The translations under genes and the position numbers were made by a program. A DNA stretch of 64,000 nucleotides from Paraburkholderia bryophila (GTDB lineage Bacteria > Pseudomonadota > Gammaproteobacteria > Burkholderiales > Burkholderiaceae). This document shows positions 1 through 9,144 of the stretch, piece by piece; within the stretch, counting starts at the first letter, position 1; each line of letters begins with the position of its first letter. The notes under the pieces are model-generated. The model saw only the letters and a list, made by a program, of their open reading frames with translations. It was not told where the DNA came from and did no database searches. The DNA is taken from positions 186,001 to 250,000 of the forward strand of contig NZ_JACCAS010000001.1 in assembly GCF_013409255.1 (NCBI RefSeq). The letters are read 5' to 3'.

Positions 1-442
1 CGAAGTCGCGCGCGGCGTCGCGAATCGCGGTGACGATCGCGGCTTGCGCGTCCCCATACGGAATCTTCGATACGCGCACCGTGCCGGTCGGATTCCAGAA
101 AAACTCGCTATGACGCACCTGATGCGCGGCGGCATCGGCGAGATATTCGTAGGCGATGCGATGCAGGTCGTCGGCTTGCGTGAGCAGGTAGTCGTCCAGC
201 GCGCGCAGCACGCGCAGCACGCCGACCGGTTTCTCGCCGCGCGTATAGAACGAGTCGATTTCCGCGCGGCTGATCGGCGCCTGACTTTTCTCGGCCAGCG
301 CGATAAAAGTCTCATGACGTACCGCGCCCAGCAGATGGCAATGCAACTCGACCTTCGGCAGCGCGGTGAAGAACGCGTGATGCGCGTCGGTGAGCGTGAT
401 GCCGAGGCGTGATGCGGGCACGTTGCCCAGTGTCTCTTTCAT
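1..442 (-). CDS. Adenosine deaminase-like amidohydrolase, N-terminal part (runs off the window)
   Basis: The reverse strand reads from an ATG at 442 to the window edge without a stop, giving about 147 residues. Near residue 30 it has LPKVELHCHLLGAVR, the N-terminal metal-binding HxH motif of the adenosine/adenine deaminase family. Those enzymes hydrolyse the 6-amino group of adenosine or adenine with a catalytic zinc. The C-terminal His and Asp ligands lie outside the window, so activity and exact substrate (adenosine, adenine or another aminopurine) cannot be decided. The gene lies 125 bases downstream of, and on the same strand as, a purine permease, which fits uptake followed by deamination. 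The family call is secure; the substrate is inference. Confidence 0.8.
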   Translation of the reverse strand, partial: MKETLGNVPASRLGITLTDAHHAFFTALPKVELHCHLLGAVRHETFIALAEKSQAPISRAEIDSFYTRGEKPVGVLRVLRALDDYLLTQADDLHRIAYEYLADAAAHQVRHSEFFWNPTGTVRVSKIPYGDAQAAIVTAIRDAARDF

Positions 443-567
443 GTCGGTATGGTTTTTGGTAGTGCGCAAAACTGAGTGTAGTGCGAATGCAAAGGCTAGA
501 AAACGTGTGGCGATCGGGGAAGCTTCAACGCAGATTCAACGCAGCTTCAGCGCGGCGTCAAAGCAGC

Positions 568-1944
568 TTAGTGCGGTTTGACCACGGTATAGAAGTAATA
601 GCCAAGCGGTACGGCCAGCACATACAGACCCCACGGCACTTCGCGGAACCGTCCGGCGAGCAGTTTGACGAGCACGTAGCAGAGCAGGCCGCCCGCAATG
701 CCGGTGCCGAAACTGTTCGACATCAGCGTGAGCAGGACCATCGACAGCACCGGCAGCGAGTCGGTGAAGTCGTCGAAATGCGCGTGACGGATCGTGCTGA
801 ACATCGACAGGCCGATCAGGATCAGCGCCGGCGCGGTCGCTTCTTTCGGAATCGCCAGCGCGACCGGCACGAACAGCAGCATCAGCGCGAACATCGCGGC
901 AGCGGCGAGCGACGACAAGCCGCTGCGGCCGCCCGCTTCGACCCCCGCCGCCGATTCCACCAACGCGGTCAGCGCCGGAATACCGAACACGGGCCCGAGC
1001 GTCGCGGCGATCGAGTCGACCAGAAACGGCCGGTTGATGTTGGGCAGATTGGCGTTTTCGTCGAGCAGATTGGCCTTGGCGCCGACCGCGAGGGTGGTGC
1101 CGAGCGTCGAGAAAAACTCCGCGGCGAAGAACACGAACAGATACGGAATCGACGCCACGCTCAGCGCGCTGACCAGGTCGACCTTGAACGCGATCGGCGC
1201 GATGCTGTGCGGCCACGCGAGCAACGACGCGGGCAGATGCGTGACGCCGAGCGGCACCCCTGCACCGGCCGCGATCAGGATCGCCCACAGAATCGCGCCG
1301 GGCACGCGGCGGCCCTGCAGCACCACGGCTGCGCCGAGTCCGATTAGCGCGACCAGCGTGCCCGGCCGCGAGAAATCGCCGAGCGCGAGCGCATTGGTTT
1401 TCGCGTTGGCGATCACCATGCCCGCATTGCGGAAGCCGAGCACCGCGATGAACAAGCCGATCGACGCACCGAGCCCGAGCTTGATCTGCGCCGGAATCAA
1501 CCGCATCACGAGACTGCGTGCGCCGACGACGGTCAGGATCAGGAACAGCACACCGGACACGCACGCAATGCCGAGCCCCGTTTGCCACGCGACATGCTCG
1601 CCCGCGAGCGTGACGCCAAGAATCACCGAGCCGCCAATGCCTGGGCCAACCAGAAAGGGCAGGTTCGCATACAGCGCCATCAGCACCGTACTCAGCACGA
1701 ACACGAGAATCGTCGCGGTGGTGGCGGCGCCGCGATCCATGCCGCCCGCTGCCAGCAGCGAAGGGATCACCACCAGCAGATAAGCGGCCGCGAGAAACGA
1801 CGTGATACCGGCGACGGTTTCGATACGTACGCTGGTCTTGCGCTCGCTGAGCGCGAAACGCCGCTCGAGCCAACTGCTGTCTGCCGGTACTGCGGCAGAC
1901 GCTGCTTCGGGCATTGAAGATTCGTTATTGATCAATTGATTCAT
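568..1944 (-). CDS. NCS2 family (AzgA-like) purine permease
   Basis: 458 residues, a polytopic inner-membrane protein with hydrophobic segments from about residue 45 to the end. The stretch GFRNAGMVIANAKTNALALG near the middle is typical of the AzgA/GhxP branch of nucleobase:proton symporters, which carry hypoxanthine, guanine or adenine. The length matches that branch (about 430-460). It is transcribed away from a LysR gene 53 bases away and toward the adenosine-deaminase-like gene, so it likely forms a purine salvage unit controlled by that regulator. Which purine is carried is inference. The ATG start sits a few bases after an ACAGG Shine-Dalgarno-like sequence. Confidence 0.85.
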   Translation of the reverse strand: MNQLINNESSMPEAASAAVPADSSWLERRFALSERKTSVRIETVAGITSFLAAAYLLVVIPSLLAAGGMDRGAATTATILVFVLSTVLMALYANLPFLVGPGIGGSVILGVTLAGEHVAWQTGLGIACVSGVLFLILTVVGARSLVMRLIPAQIKLGLGASIGLFIAVLGFRNAGMVIANAKTNALALGDFSRPGTLVALIGLGAAVVLQGRRVPGAILWAILIAAGAGVPLGVTHLPASLLAWPHSIAPIAFKVDLVSALSVASIPYLFVFFAAEFFSTLGTTLAVGAKANLLDENANLPNINRPFLVDSIAATLGPVFGIPALTALVESAAGVEAGGRSGLSSLAAAAMFALMLLFVPVALAIPKEATAPALILIGLSMFSTIRHAHFDDFTDSLPVLSMVLLTLMSNSFGTGIAGGLLCYVLVKLLAGRFREVPWGLYVLAVPLGYYFYTVVKPH

Positions 1945-1997
1945 CCTGTAATCGTGCCATTTATACTGCTGCGCATTGCGTCGATGCTTCGCTCACC

Positions 1998-2924
1998 ATG
2001 ACCGACCGTTCGTCCCTGCTGCCCGCGCTCACGCTGCGACAAATCCAGTACTTCGTCACGCTCGCGCATGCACGCAGCTTCACGCAGGCCGCGAAGTCGC
2101 TCGCGTTGACGCAGCCGGCGCTGACCGCGGCGATCCGGCAGATCGAGTTCCTGCTCGGCGGGCCGCTGTTCGCGCGTTCCGCGCATCGGCTGACGCTCAC
2201 GCACGCGGGCGCCAGCGTGCTGCCGCTCGCCGAACGCCTGCTCAACCAGGCGCGCGGCACCTTCGACGATATGGCGAGCACCTTCGCCGAACGCGTGCAG
2301 ACGGTGCGTATCGGGCTGATTCCGTCGGCCGCGGCGCGTCTGCTGCCGGCGCTTGCTTCGTTGCGCGCGCAACAGCCGTCGCTGCGCTTCACGCTGAACG
2401 ACATGCCGAACACCGCGTTGCTCGACGCGGTGCGGCAGGGTGCGGCCGACTTCGGCGTCGGCGTTCATGAGCCCGACGCGCCCGCCACCGAACGCGACGG
2501 CGACGCCGTGTTGCGCTATCAGGATCTGTTCGAGGATCAGATCGTCGTAGTGGTGCGGCGCGACGATCCGCTCGCGCAGAAGAAGAGCCTGGCTTGGGCG
2601 AAGCTGGTGGGGCGCGACCTCGCCGCGTTCGTACGCGGCAGCGTCAGCGAGGCGTTGCAGCGCACCGGCGGCGCGGAAGGTTTGCAGCTCAACGTCGCCT
2701 ATCGCGTCGAATACACCGAGCCCCTGTACGAACTGGTGCGCAACCGTCTGGCGATTGCCGTGCTGCCGAGTCTCTACACGATGCATCTGCACGATGCCGA
2801 ACTGGTCGCGCTGCGTCTCGACAAACCGCGCGTGACCCGCTCGATCGCCCTGATCTCGCTCGACGGCGACGATCGCGGCCCGCACGTGCGGGCTTGCCGC
2901 GAGTGGATCGTCGCGCATATTTGA
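1998..2924 (+). CDS. LysR-type transcriptional regulator
   Basis: 308 residues. The first 65 hold the LysR winged helix-turn-helix, including LTLRQIQYFVTLAHARSFTQ and the following AAKSLALTQPALTAAIRQIE block. The rest is the usual periplasmic-binding-protein-like effector domain, and the length is typical of the family. It is divergent from the purine permease with only 53 bases between starts, the classic arrangement for a LysR protein that controls its neighbour and itself. The inducer is unknown; a purine or purine derivative is a reasonable guess from the permease, deaminase and nucleoside hydrolase around it. Confidence 0.9.
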   Translation: MTDRSSLLPALTLRQIQYFVTLAHARSFTQAAKSLALTQPALTAAIRQIEFLLGGPLFARSAHRLTLTHAGASVLPLAERLLNQARGTFDDMASTFAERVQTVRIGLIPSAAARLLPALASLRAQQPSLRFTLNDMPNTALLDAVRQGAADFGVGVHEPDAPATERDGDAVLRYQDLFEDQIVVVVRRDDPLAQKKSLAWAKLVGRDLAAFVRGSVSEALQRTGGAEGLQLNVAYRVEYTEPLYELVRNRLAIAVLPSLYTMHLHDAELVALRLDKPRVTRSIALISLDGDDRGPHVRACREWIVAHI

Positions 2925-2961
2925 GGGCGAGGGTGGGGGCTGCATTGACGTGCGGTTGCGC

Positions 2962-4158
2962 TCAGGGCAGCGTCGCCAGCCGTGAGCGCAGCGCGGCGTA
3001 GAAACCGTCCGCGTCGACTTCGGTGATCCATGTCGCGTTCGGCTTGCGTCCGCTGTGGCCGCTCCAGTCCACCACGGTTTCGCCGAGCGTCCATTCGCCG
3101 ACGGTCTCGATCATCACGTTGACCTCGCGTCCCTTGAACAACGACGGGTCGATCAGATAGCCGGTCGCGCACGGGTCGTACATCGGCGCGGATTCGACGC
3201 CGCGGCGGCCCTTCTGATAGGCGACTTCCGCGGCCATGATGTCGGCCGCCATCGTCCCGCAACGGTTGCCGAGCGCGCGAATCGGCGCGATACGCGTGGG
3301 CGTGATCGGCGCTTTCACGGCGACGTCGCGCGGCAGCACGACGATCGGCACGCCGCTCGCGAATACCACCTGTGCGGCTTGCGGATCGACATAGATGTTG
3401 AATTCCGCGGCCGGCGTGATGTTGCCGCGTTCGAAGAACGCGCCGCCCATCAGCACGATGTCGCGAATGCCGTTGCGGATCTCCGGCGCTTCGATCAAAG
3501 CCGTGGCCAGGTTGGTCAGCGGGCCGAGCGCGCAGAGCGTCACGCTGTGCGGCGCCGCCGCGCGCAGCGTCTCGATCAGGAACGCCACCGCGTGTTGCGG
3601 CGCGAGCGGCGCCAGCGGTTCGTGCAAGGACACACCGTCGAGGCCGGTCTTGCCGTGGACGTTGGCGGCCGTGATCAGTTCGCGCGCGAGCGGCCGCGGG
3701 CAGCCGGCATAGACCGGCAGCGAATGCGTGCGCCCGGCCCAGTCGCGGACGATGCGCGCGTTGCGTTCGGTCAGATCGAGCGGCACGTTGCCGGCCACCG
3801 TGGTGATCGCGCGTAGGTCGAGCCGGTCGCTGGCGCCGAGCGCGAACAGGATCGCGATCGCGTCGTCCTGGCCCGGATCGCAGTCGATGATCACGCTGCG
3901 GCGCGCGTTGTCCTGCGCCATGGCGGCGCTGGAGGAGGCGGCGGCCGCCTCCGCATTGGCGCCTTGATTTGAAGGTGCCGTCTGCGCCGTCATTGTCGTC
4001 GCCGCGCCCGCCAGCATCGGCCACGAAGACGCGCCCGCGGCCAGCCCCATCGCCGTGCGCAAAAACTTGCGGCGCGGCTGTGCAGAAGCGATCGGAGCAA
4101 TCGGCGCAATCGGATCGGTCGGTGCAAGCAAAGCGGCCGGATCAAAGCATTTCGTCAT
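2962..4158 (-). CDS. Tat-exported nucleoside hydrolase (inosine-uridine-preferring family)
   Basis: 398 residues from the ATG at 4158. A long N-terminus carries the twin-arginine signal RRKFLRTAMGLAAGASSW (about residues 29-46), so export to the periplasm is predicted. The catalytic domain begins with IIDCDPGQDDA (about 91-100), the calcium-binding DxDxxxDD signature of nucleoside hydrolases, which cleave ribonucleosides into base and ribose. Toward the C-terminus the family position usually read as HDP is here MYDPCATG, so the common active-site His is Tyr; substrate preference may differ from the inosine-uridine enzymes. The gene starts 14 bases after the porin stop on the same strand, suggesting co-transcription. 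An in-frame extension to 4701 overlaps the porin and was rejected. Confidence 0.85.
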   Translation of the reverse strand: MTKCFDPAALLAPTDPIAPIAPIASAQPRRKFLRTAMGLAAGASSWPMLAGAATTMTAQTAPSNQGANAEAAAASSSAAMAQDNARRSVIIDCDPGQDDAIAILFALGASDRLDLRAITTVAGNVPLDLTERNARIVRDWAGRTHSLPVYAGCPRPLARELITAANVHGKTGLDGVSLHEPLAPLAPQHAVAFLIETLRAAAPHSVTLCALGPLTNLATALIEAPEIRNGIRDIVLMGGAFFERGNITPAAEFNIYVDPQAAQVVFASGVPIVVLPRDVAVKAPITPTRIAPIRALGNRCGTMAADIMAAEVAYQKGRRGVESAPMYDPCATGYLIDPSLFKGREVNVMIETVGEWTLGETVVDWSGHSGRKPNATWITEVDADGFYAALRSRLATLP

Positions 4159-4172
4159 GGTCAGCTCTGGCG

Positions 4173-5282
4173 TCAAAACACGTGGCGCATGCCGACCGTG
4201 GTAATCATCTGCCGGATGCCGGTGGATTGCGCGTAAGCAAAGATCTGCGCGTGTTGTGCATCGCCCGCCGCCTGCTGCGCGATCACCGTCAGCGCGATGT
4301 CGGTGCGTTTCGACAGGAAGTAATCGGCCTGCAGATTCACCTGATGCCATTTGGGCCTCGTGTTGATCACATCGTATTTGCCGTCGGTGAAGGCGTACGC
4401 GGCGCCGAGAATGAACGCGGGCGTCACGTGATAGTTCACGTTCAGGTTGTAGTTCTGCAAACGCAGATGCGAACCGTCGAGATAATCGTAGCGGACATCC
4501 GTGAACAGCGCGGCGAATTGCGCGGCACCGACCGTGTAGAAACCGCCCGTGCCGAAGATGCGCTGTTTGCTCGCGAAGGCGGCCGGATGCAACGCGCTTT
4601 TCGCGAAGATCAGCAGCGACGAGGCGTAGTCGTTCGAGATCGCGCCGTCCTGGTTGGTGGCGCTGTACGGATTGTTGTACTGCGCGTAGACCACGCTCCA
4701 TTTCAGCGGACCGTGCTCGTAACCGGCGCCGAAACTGTAGGCGTTGTTGTTGGCGAAACCGGTGGCGTTGCTGAAACCGTATTCGGCGGTGGCTTTCAGG
4801 CCGCGATAGTCGGGCGTCACGTATTTCACCGCGTTCTGCACACGGATGTCGTTATAGCCGTTGTCGTTATCGCCGATGTTGACGCCGTTGCTCGCAATGA
4901 TCACCGGGCCGACGTAGTCGTGCACTGTGTCGTACTGACGGCCGAAAGTCAGCGTGCCGTAGCGTTTGCTGGCGAGTCCCACGAACGCCTGGCGGCCGAA
5001 CTCGCGGCCGTTTTGCGACGCGGTGCCGGTCATCACGTTGAAGCCGTTTTCCAGCTGGAAAATCGCGCTCGTGCCGCCGCCCAGATCTTCCACGCCTTTC
5101 AGGCCCCAGCGCGGATTCTGGTTGGTGCCCGACAGCGCCTGCCACGCGTTCTTGCCGCCCTGGTTCGTCGCATAGCCGACGCCCGCCGAAATCAGGCCAT
5201 ACAGCGTGACGGTGCTTTGCGCATGCGCGGCGCCGGAGAGCGCGCCGGCAATCGCGAGAGGGGCGAACTTGAGTAGTTTCAT
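4173..5282 (-). CDS. Gram-negative porin, Burkholderia OmpC-like
   Basis: 369 residues. A cleavable signal peptide MKLLKFAPLAIAGALSGAAHA is followed by QSTVTLYGLISAGVGY, the usual first strand of Burkholderia trimeric porins. The protein ends in Phe (GMRHVF), as expected for BAM-assembled barrels. The ATG at 5282 was chosen because it gives a standard signal peptide; a 15-residue upstream extension does not. It should form a diffusion pore in the outer membrane. Being immediately upstream of an exported nucleoside hydrolase suggests it admits nucleosides, but selectivity cannot be read from the sequence. Confidence 0.9.
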   Translation of the reverse strand: MKLLKFAPLAIAGALSGAAHAQSTVTLYGLISAGVGYATNQGGKNAWQALSGTNQNPRWGLKGVEDLGGGTSAIFQLENGFNVMTGTASQNGREFGRQAFVGLASKRYGTLTFGRQYDTVHDYVGPVIIASNGVNIGDNDNGYNDIRVQNAVKYVTPDYRGLKATAEYGFSNATGFANNNAYSFGAGYEHGPLKWSVVYAQYNNPYSATNQDGAISNDYASSLLIFAKSALHPAAFASKQRIFGTGGFYTVGAAQFAALFTDVRYDYLDGSHLRLQNYNLNVNYHVTPAFILGAAYAFTDGKYDVINTRPKWHQVNLQADYFLSKRTDIALTVIAQQAAGDAQHAQIFAYAQSTGIRQMITTVGMRHVF

Positions 5283-5578
5283 CGTGGTCCAGTAGCGGAA
5301 AGAGAGGGCGCCGAGCGTGCGGCGCATTCGAACTGGGCTCGACTATACGAAGCCGTCGGCTATAAAAATAATGTTGTTTTCTTATAGTTCTATAAATTAA
5401 ATCTATTCAACGTGCGGGCGGCGGACCGGCAACGCGACGTGGGTTCGTTGCCGTGTTGCGCGTTTGCCGCGTCGGCCAAATTTTATTTTTTCGACCTGAT
5501 TCGGCTCGCTATACTTTCCATATGTGGTTATATATTCCACATATGGAACAAAAACAAGCTAAAGCGACGAGACCCCTC
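5283..5578. other. Porin/chemoreceptor intergenic region, AT-rich with two inverted repeats
   Basis: Divergent promoter region between the porin and the chemoreceptor. The part from about 5355 to 5410 is far more AT-rich than its surroundings. It contains CTATAA at 5360-5365 and TTATAG-TT-CTATAA at 5382-5395, a compact palindrome on the porin side. A second, longer perfect inverted repeat lies at 5516-5548 on the chemoreceptor side. Both look like operator sites rather than terminators, since neither is followed by a T tract in the relevant direction. Confidence 0.6.
5516..5548. promoter_or_regulatory. Perfect 12-bp inverted repeat, candidate operator
   Basis: TTCCATATGTGG at 5516-5527 is repeated exactly inverted as CCACATATGGAA at 5537-5548, with a 9-base all-A/T spacer. 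It lies 31 bases upstream of the chemoreceptor ATG at 5579. The dyad and spacing suit a dimeric repressor or activator. The cognate regulator is not identifiable from the window. Confidence 0.6.
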
Positions 5579-7165
5579 ATGACCCGAAACCTGACCATCA
5601 ATCTGCGGATCGCGATCACCATCGCGTTTCTCGGCGCACTGCTGATCGCGACCGGCGCGCTCGGCATTCTCGGCATGAACGAAAGCAACGAAGCGCAGCA
5701 CGACGCGTACACGGTGCATTTCGCGTCGGTGGTGGCGCTCGGCAAGTCGGGCACGGCGATGTCGCGGGCGCGCTTTGGACTCGACTGGGCGATGAGCAAT
5801 CCGCACTCGCCGCAACTGAACGCGCAACTCGACCGCGCGCGCATGCTGCTCGGCGATTCGGACAAATGGTGGAACACGTTCCGCGAATTGCCGAAAACGC
5901 CTGAATTGCAACGCCTCACCGACGACCTCGACGCCAAACGCACCGCCGTGCGACACGACGGCATCGACCAGTTGATCGCGGCGATTCGCGGCGGCAACGC
6001 GAGCTGGATGGACGAAAGCCGCGCGGCGCATCTGATCGGCCTCTACACCGCAATGAACACGAGCCAGGGCGCGCTGGAGGACTATCTGAACCAGCAGGCG
6101 AGCGACGCGAGCGAGCGCTCGGCGGCGCTGTTTCATACGCTGCTGGTCGCATGCGTCGCCAGCGTTCTGGTGGGCTTGACGGTCGCGGTTATCAGTTGGC
6201 GCACGTTGCGACGCGCGATCATGGCGCCGCTGCACGACGCGCTGCGCCAGTTCGACGCGATCGCTGCCGGCGAGCTGACCACGCGTGTGACGATCCGCTC
6301 GAACGACGAAATGGCCACGCTGCTGCGCGGCGTCGCGTCGATGCAGGACAAGCTCGGCGCGACCGTCACCACGGTGCGGGCCGGTTCGCATTCGATCGCG
6401 TCGTCCACGCAACAGATCGCCGCCGGCAATCTCGATCTGTCGCAGCGCACCGAGGAACAGGCGGCTTCGCTCGAACAGACCGCGGCGGCGATGGAGCAGC
6501 TCACGTCGACGGTGCAGTTGAATGCGCAGAACGCGTATCACGCCAGCGAGCTGGCCTCGCGCGCGTCGGCCATGGCCGCGCGTGGGCGCGATTCGGTCGG
6601 CAGCATGGTCGAGACGATGCGGGTGATTCACGCGGGTTCGTCGAAGATGACCGGCATCATTACCGCGATCGAAGGGATCGCGTTTCAGACCAATATTCTT
6701 GCGCTGAACGCGGCCGTCGAAGCGGCGCGTGCCGGCGAGGAAGGGCGTGGCTTCGCGGTGGTGGCCGGCGAGGTGCGCAGTCTCGCGCAACGCTCCGCGG
6801 CGGCGGCGAAGGAAATCGGCGCGCTGATCGCGGAGTCGACGGCGCGCGTGGAGAGCGGCGCGGGCCTCGTCAACGAAGCGGGCGCGACGATGCAGGAGAT
6901 CGAAGCGGAGATTGGCCGGGTGGCGAAGATCGTCGGCGAGATCGCGGCGGCGTCGAAAGAGCAGAGCGACGGCATCCAGCAGGTGAGCCTCGCCGTCACA
7001 CAGATGGACGAGGTCACGCAGCACAACGCCGCGCTCGTCGAGGAGAGCGCGGCGACCGCGAATTCGCTCGCGGATCAGGCGCGGCAATTGAGCGAATTGA
7101 CCGCGGCGTTCAAGGTGGCGAGCGATCGACCGGAGCGGCCCACGCGAGCCATGCAAACGGCGTAA
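5579..7165 (+). CDS. Methyl-accepting chemotaxis protein
   Basis: 528 residues from the ATG at 5579. A first transmembrane segment (about 9-30, [19 protein letters not shown]) is followed by a periplasmic helical ligand domain, a second segment (about 185-205), a HAMP linker and the cytoplasmic signalling domain. The conserved hairpin tip contains [20 protein letters not shown]. It should couple an extracellular stimulus to CheA and flagellar rotation. The C-terminus ends TRAMQTA and shows no obvious CheR-docking pentapeptide. Longer starts at 5453 would run through the inverted repeat at 5516-5548 and were rejected. The ligand is unknown; nearby purine genes make a nucleobase-related signal possible but unproven. 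Confidence 0.9.
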   Translation: MTRNLTINLRIAITIAFLGALLIATGALGILGMNESNEAQHDAYTVHFASVVALGKSGTAMSRARFGLDWAMSNPHSPQLNAQLDRARMLLGDSDKWWNTFRELPKTPELQRLTDDLDAKRTAVRHDGIDQLIAAIRGGNASWMDESRAAHLIGLYTAMNTSQGALEDYLNQQASDASERSAALFHTLLVACVASVLVGLTVAVISWRTLRRAIMAPLHDALRQFDAIAAGELTTRVTIRSNDEMATLLRGVASMQDKLGATVTTVRAGSHSIASSTQQIAAGNLDLSQRTEEQAASLEQTAAAMEQLTSTVQLNAQNAYHASELASRASAMAARGRDSVGSMVETMRVIHAGSSKMTGIITAIEGIAFQTNILALNAAVEAARAGEEGRGFAVVAGEVRSLAQRSAAAAKEIGALIAESTARVESGAGLVNEAGATMQEIEAEIGRVAKIVGEIAAASKEQSDGIQQVSLAVTQMDEVTQHNAALVEESAATANSLADQARQLSELTAAFKVASDRPERPTRAMQTA

Positions 7166-7249
7166 ATCACGAAACGGCGTAAAGCGCGTTGCCCGCCTGA
7201 CGATCCGCGCAGCGCTTTGCGCGCCGCTCGGTCCGTTACAGCACGAGGC

Positions 7250-7687
7250 TCAAGCCGGCATCTTGCGGAACGCGATCGCAAAGCGATTCCACGCGTTGAT
7301 CGCGGACACCAGCAGCGTCAGATCGACCAGTTCTTCGTCACTGAAGTGCGGGCGCACAGCTTCCCACACCGCGTTGGGCACATGCTCGTGCGACACCAGC
7401 GTCACCGCTTCGGTCCATTCGAGCGCGGCGCGTTCGCGATCGGTGAAGAACGGCGTTTCGCGCCATACCACCACGGTCGCGAGACGGCGTTCGGTTTCGC
7501 CGCCCTTGCGGGCGTCGCTCACGTGCATGTCGACGCAGTACGCGCAGCCGTTGATCTGCGACGCGCGCAGCCGCACCAGTTCGGCCAGCGGTTTTTCGAG
7601 CGCCGATTTGCCGATGCGTTCTTCGACGCCGAGCAGGGCTTTGACGGCGGCGGGGTTGGCTTTGTAGAAGTCGAGGCGTTGTTCCAT
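7250..7687 (-). CDS. AhpD-like / carboxymuconolactone decarboxylase family protein
   Basis: 145 residues, within the usual range for this family. It contains INGCAYCVDMH, the CxxC-x3-H redox signature of AhpD-type alkylhydroperoxidases. Preceding RLRASQ and following ERRLATVVVW blocks are typical of the same fold. Such proteins act as cytoplasmic peroxidases or as small redox proteins, often in oxidative stress. The start follows a good AGGAG ribosome site. It is divergent from the reductase at 7964, and an inverted repeat at 7760-7785 lies between them. Confidence 0.88.
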   Translation of the reverse strand: MEQRLDFYKANPAAVKALLGVEERIGKSALEKPLAELVRLRASQINGCAYCVDMHVSDARKGGETERRLATVVVWRETPFFTDRERAALEWTEAVTLVSHEHVPNAVWEAVRPHFSDEELVDLTLLVSAINAWNRFAIAFRKMPA

Positions 7688-7759
7688 GGTTCACTCCTGA
7701 GTCGGGTTGGACGCATGCGGTGATGCGATGAGTGAAGATTAGGCGCTCGATTGGCTTTG

Positions 7760-7785
7760 TAAAATAACCGATTCAGGCTATTTTA
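7760..7785. promoter_or_regulatory. Imperfect 10-bp inverted repeat between divergent redox genes
   Basis: TAAAATAACC at 7760-7769 and GGCTATTTTA at 7776-7785 are inverted copies with a single mismatch and a 6-base spacer. The element is AT-rich in an otherwise GC-rich region and sits about 73 bases upstream of the AhpD-like start. It is a plausible operator for one or both divergent genes. No regulator gene is adjacent. Confidence 0.4.
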
Positions 7786-7963
7786 AGGTAACCACTTTGG
7801 CGGCCTTCGGGGCGGCTGCTTTGCCGCCCGCGTTGCCGCCCGATAACACAGGTCGGCCACGCGCAGCGCCCCGCGCCGAGCGTCCTTACCGCGCGTAATG
7901 GCATCGTTGCCGCGCTTCGGGCGATTCTGTATGGTGAGCCATCGCCTTCCACAGAGAGACCGC

Positions 7964-9013
7964 ATGACTTCCGCCGCCGACCAACCCACGCCGCCCATCC
8001 GCACCGACGTCCTGATCGTCGGCGCCGGCCCCGTGGGGCTTTTTGCCGCTTTCGAAGCGGGCGTGCTCGGCCTCACCTGCGAGATCGTCGACGGTCTCGA
8101 CAAGGTTGGCGGTCAATGCATCGAGCTGTATCCGGACAAGCCGATCTACGATATTCCCGCGATTCCGTCGTGCACCGCACGCGAGTTGGTGGAGCGTCTG
8201 ATGGCGCAATGCAAACCGTTCAACGTGCCGATTCATCTGGAGCAGCGCGTCGAGTCGGTCGAGCAGCGCGCCGATGGACGCTGGACCGTGCGCACCGAGC
8301 GCGGCCTTGCGTTCGATGTCGCCGCGATTTTGCTCGCTGCGGGCAACGGCGCATTCGTGCCGCAGAAGCTCGCGCTCGCCGAAGCCGTGCCGCTCGAATC
8401 GCGCCATGTGCACTACAGCGTGCCGCGCCTCGCCGATTTCGCTGACAAGCATGTCGTCGTAGCCGGCGGCGGCGATTCCGCGCTCGACTGGGTGCTAGCG
8501 CTGCGCAAGGTCGCGCGGCACGTCACGCTGGTGCATCGGCGCAATGGTTTCAGCGCGGCGGATTCGAGCGTCGAGCTGATGCGGCGCGCGGTCGAGGCAG
8601 GCGAGATGGACTTCGTCATCGGCGCGATCGCCGGGCTCACCGTTGAAGACGATGCGTTGAAGGCGATCACGTTGCGCGGCCTCGACGGCGAGACGCAACT
8701 CGAGGCGGAGCATCTGGTCGCGCTATACGGACTCGTTGCCGACCTCGGACCGATCGCGCAGTGGGGACTGTCGATTCACGGCGGCCGCATCGACGTGGAT
8801 ACGTCGAACTATGAAAGCTCGCGGCCCGGTATTTTCGCGGCCGGCGACATCGCCAACTATCCGAACAAGCAGAAGCTGATTCTGTCCGGTTTCCACGAGG
8901 CGTCGCTGGCGCTGCGCAAGGCGTATTCGTATGCGTACCCGGAAAAAAAGCGCATGCATGTGCATTCCAGTTACGACGCGAAGCTCGCGGAAAAGCTCGG
9001 CGCGGTGGGTTGA
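7964..9013 (+). CDS. Ferredoxin/flavodoxin-NADP reductase, thioredoxin-reductase-like type
   Basis: 349 residues from the ATG at 7964, which follows an AGAGAG ribosome site. The N-terminus has the FAD-binding GAGPVGLFAAFEAG (about residues 19-32), the middle has the NADP-binding GGGDSALDW, and the C-terminal FAD motif is FAAGDIANYPNK. There is no CxxC redox pair, which separates it from true thioredoxin reductases and places it with the TrxR-like ferredoxin-NADP reductases (YumC/Fpr type). It would pass electrons between NADPH and ferredoxin or flavodoxin in the cytoplasm. It appears monocistronic, with a strong terminator 50 bases downstream. Confidence 0.88.
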   Translation: MTSAADQPTPPIRTDVLIVGAGPVGLFAAFEAGVLGLTCEIVDGLDKVGGQCIELYPDKPIYDIPAIPSCTARELVERLMAQCKPFNVPIHLEQRVESVEQRADGRWTVRTERGLAFDVAAILLAAGNGAFVPQKLALAEAVPLESRHVHYSVPRLADFADKHVVVAGGGDSALDWVLALRKVARHVTLVHRRNGFSAADSSVELMRRAVEAGEMDFVIGAIAGLTVEDDALKAITLRGLDGETQLEAEHLVALYGLVADLGPIAQWGLSIHGGRIDVDTSNYESSRPGIFAAGDIANYPNKQKLILSGFHEASLALRKAYSYAYPEKKRMHVHSSYDAKLAEKLGAVG

Positions 9014-9062
9014 GCGTCGCGATGGCGCCATGCCGTTCGGCGGCTTCGGCGCAGTCAATCTG

Positions 9063-9105
9063 AAAGAGCCGGTAGGGAACGAAACGTCCCTGCCGGCTCT
9101 TTTTT
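9063..9105 (+). terminator. Strong intrinsic terminator after the ferredoxin-NADP reductase
   Basis: A 16-bp stem (9063-9078 paired with 9087-9102, with one G-T wobble) closes an 8-base loop and runs into TTTTTT. It can end transcription of the reductase gene. A T tract follows only in the plus-strand direction. Confidence 0.92.
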
Positions 9106-9144
9106 ACCTGCGGACTACGACGTGGGGCGAGGCGTCAAGTCGTT

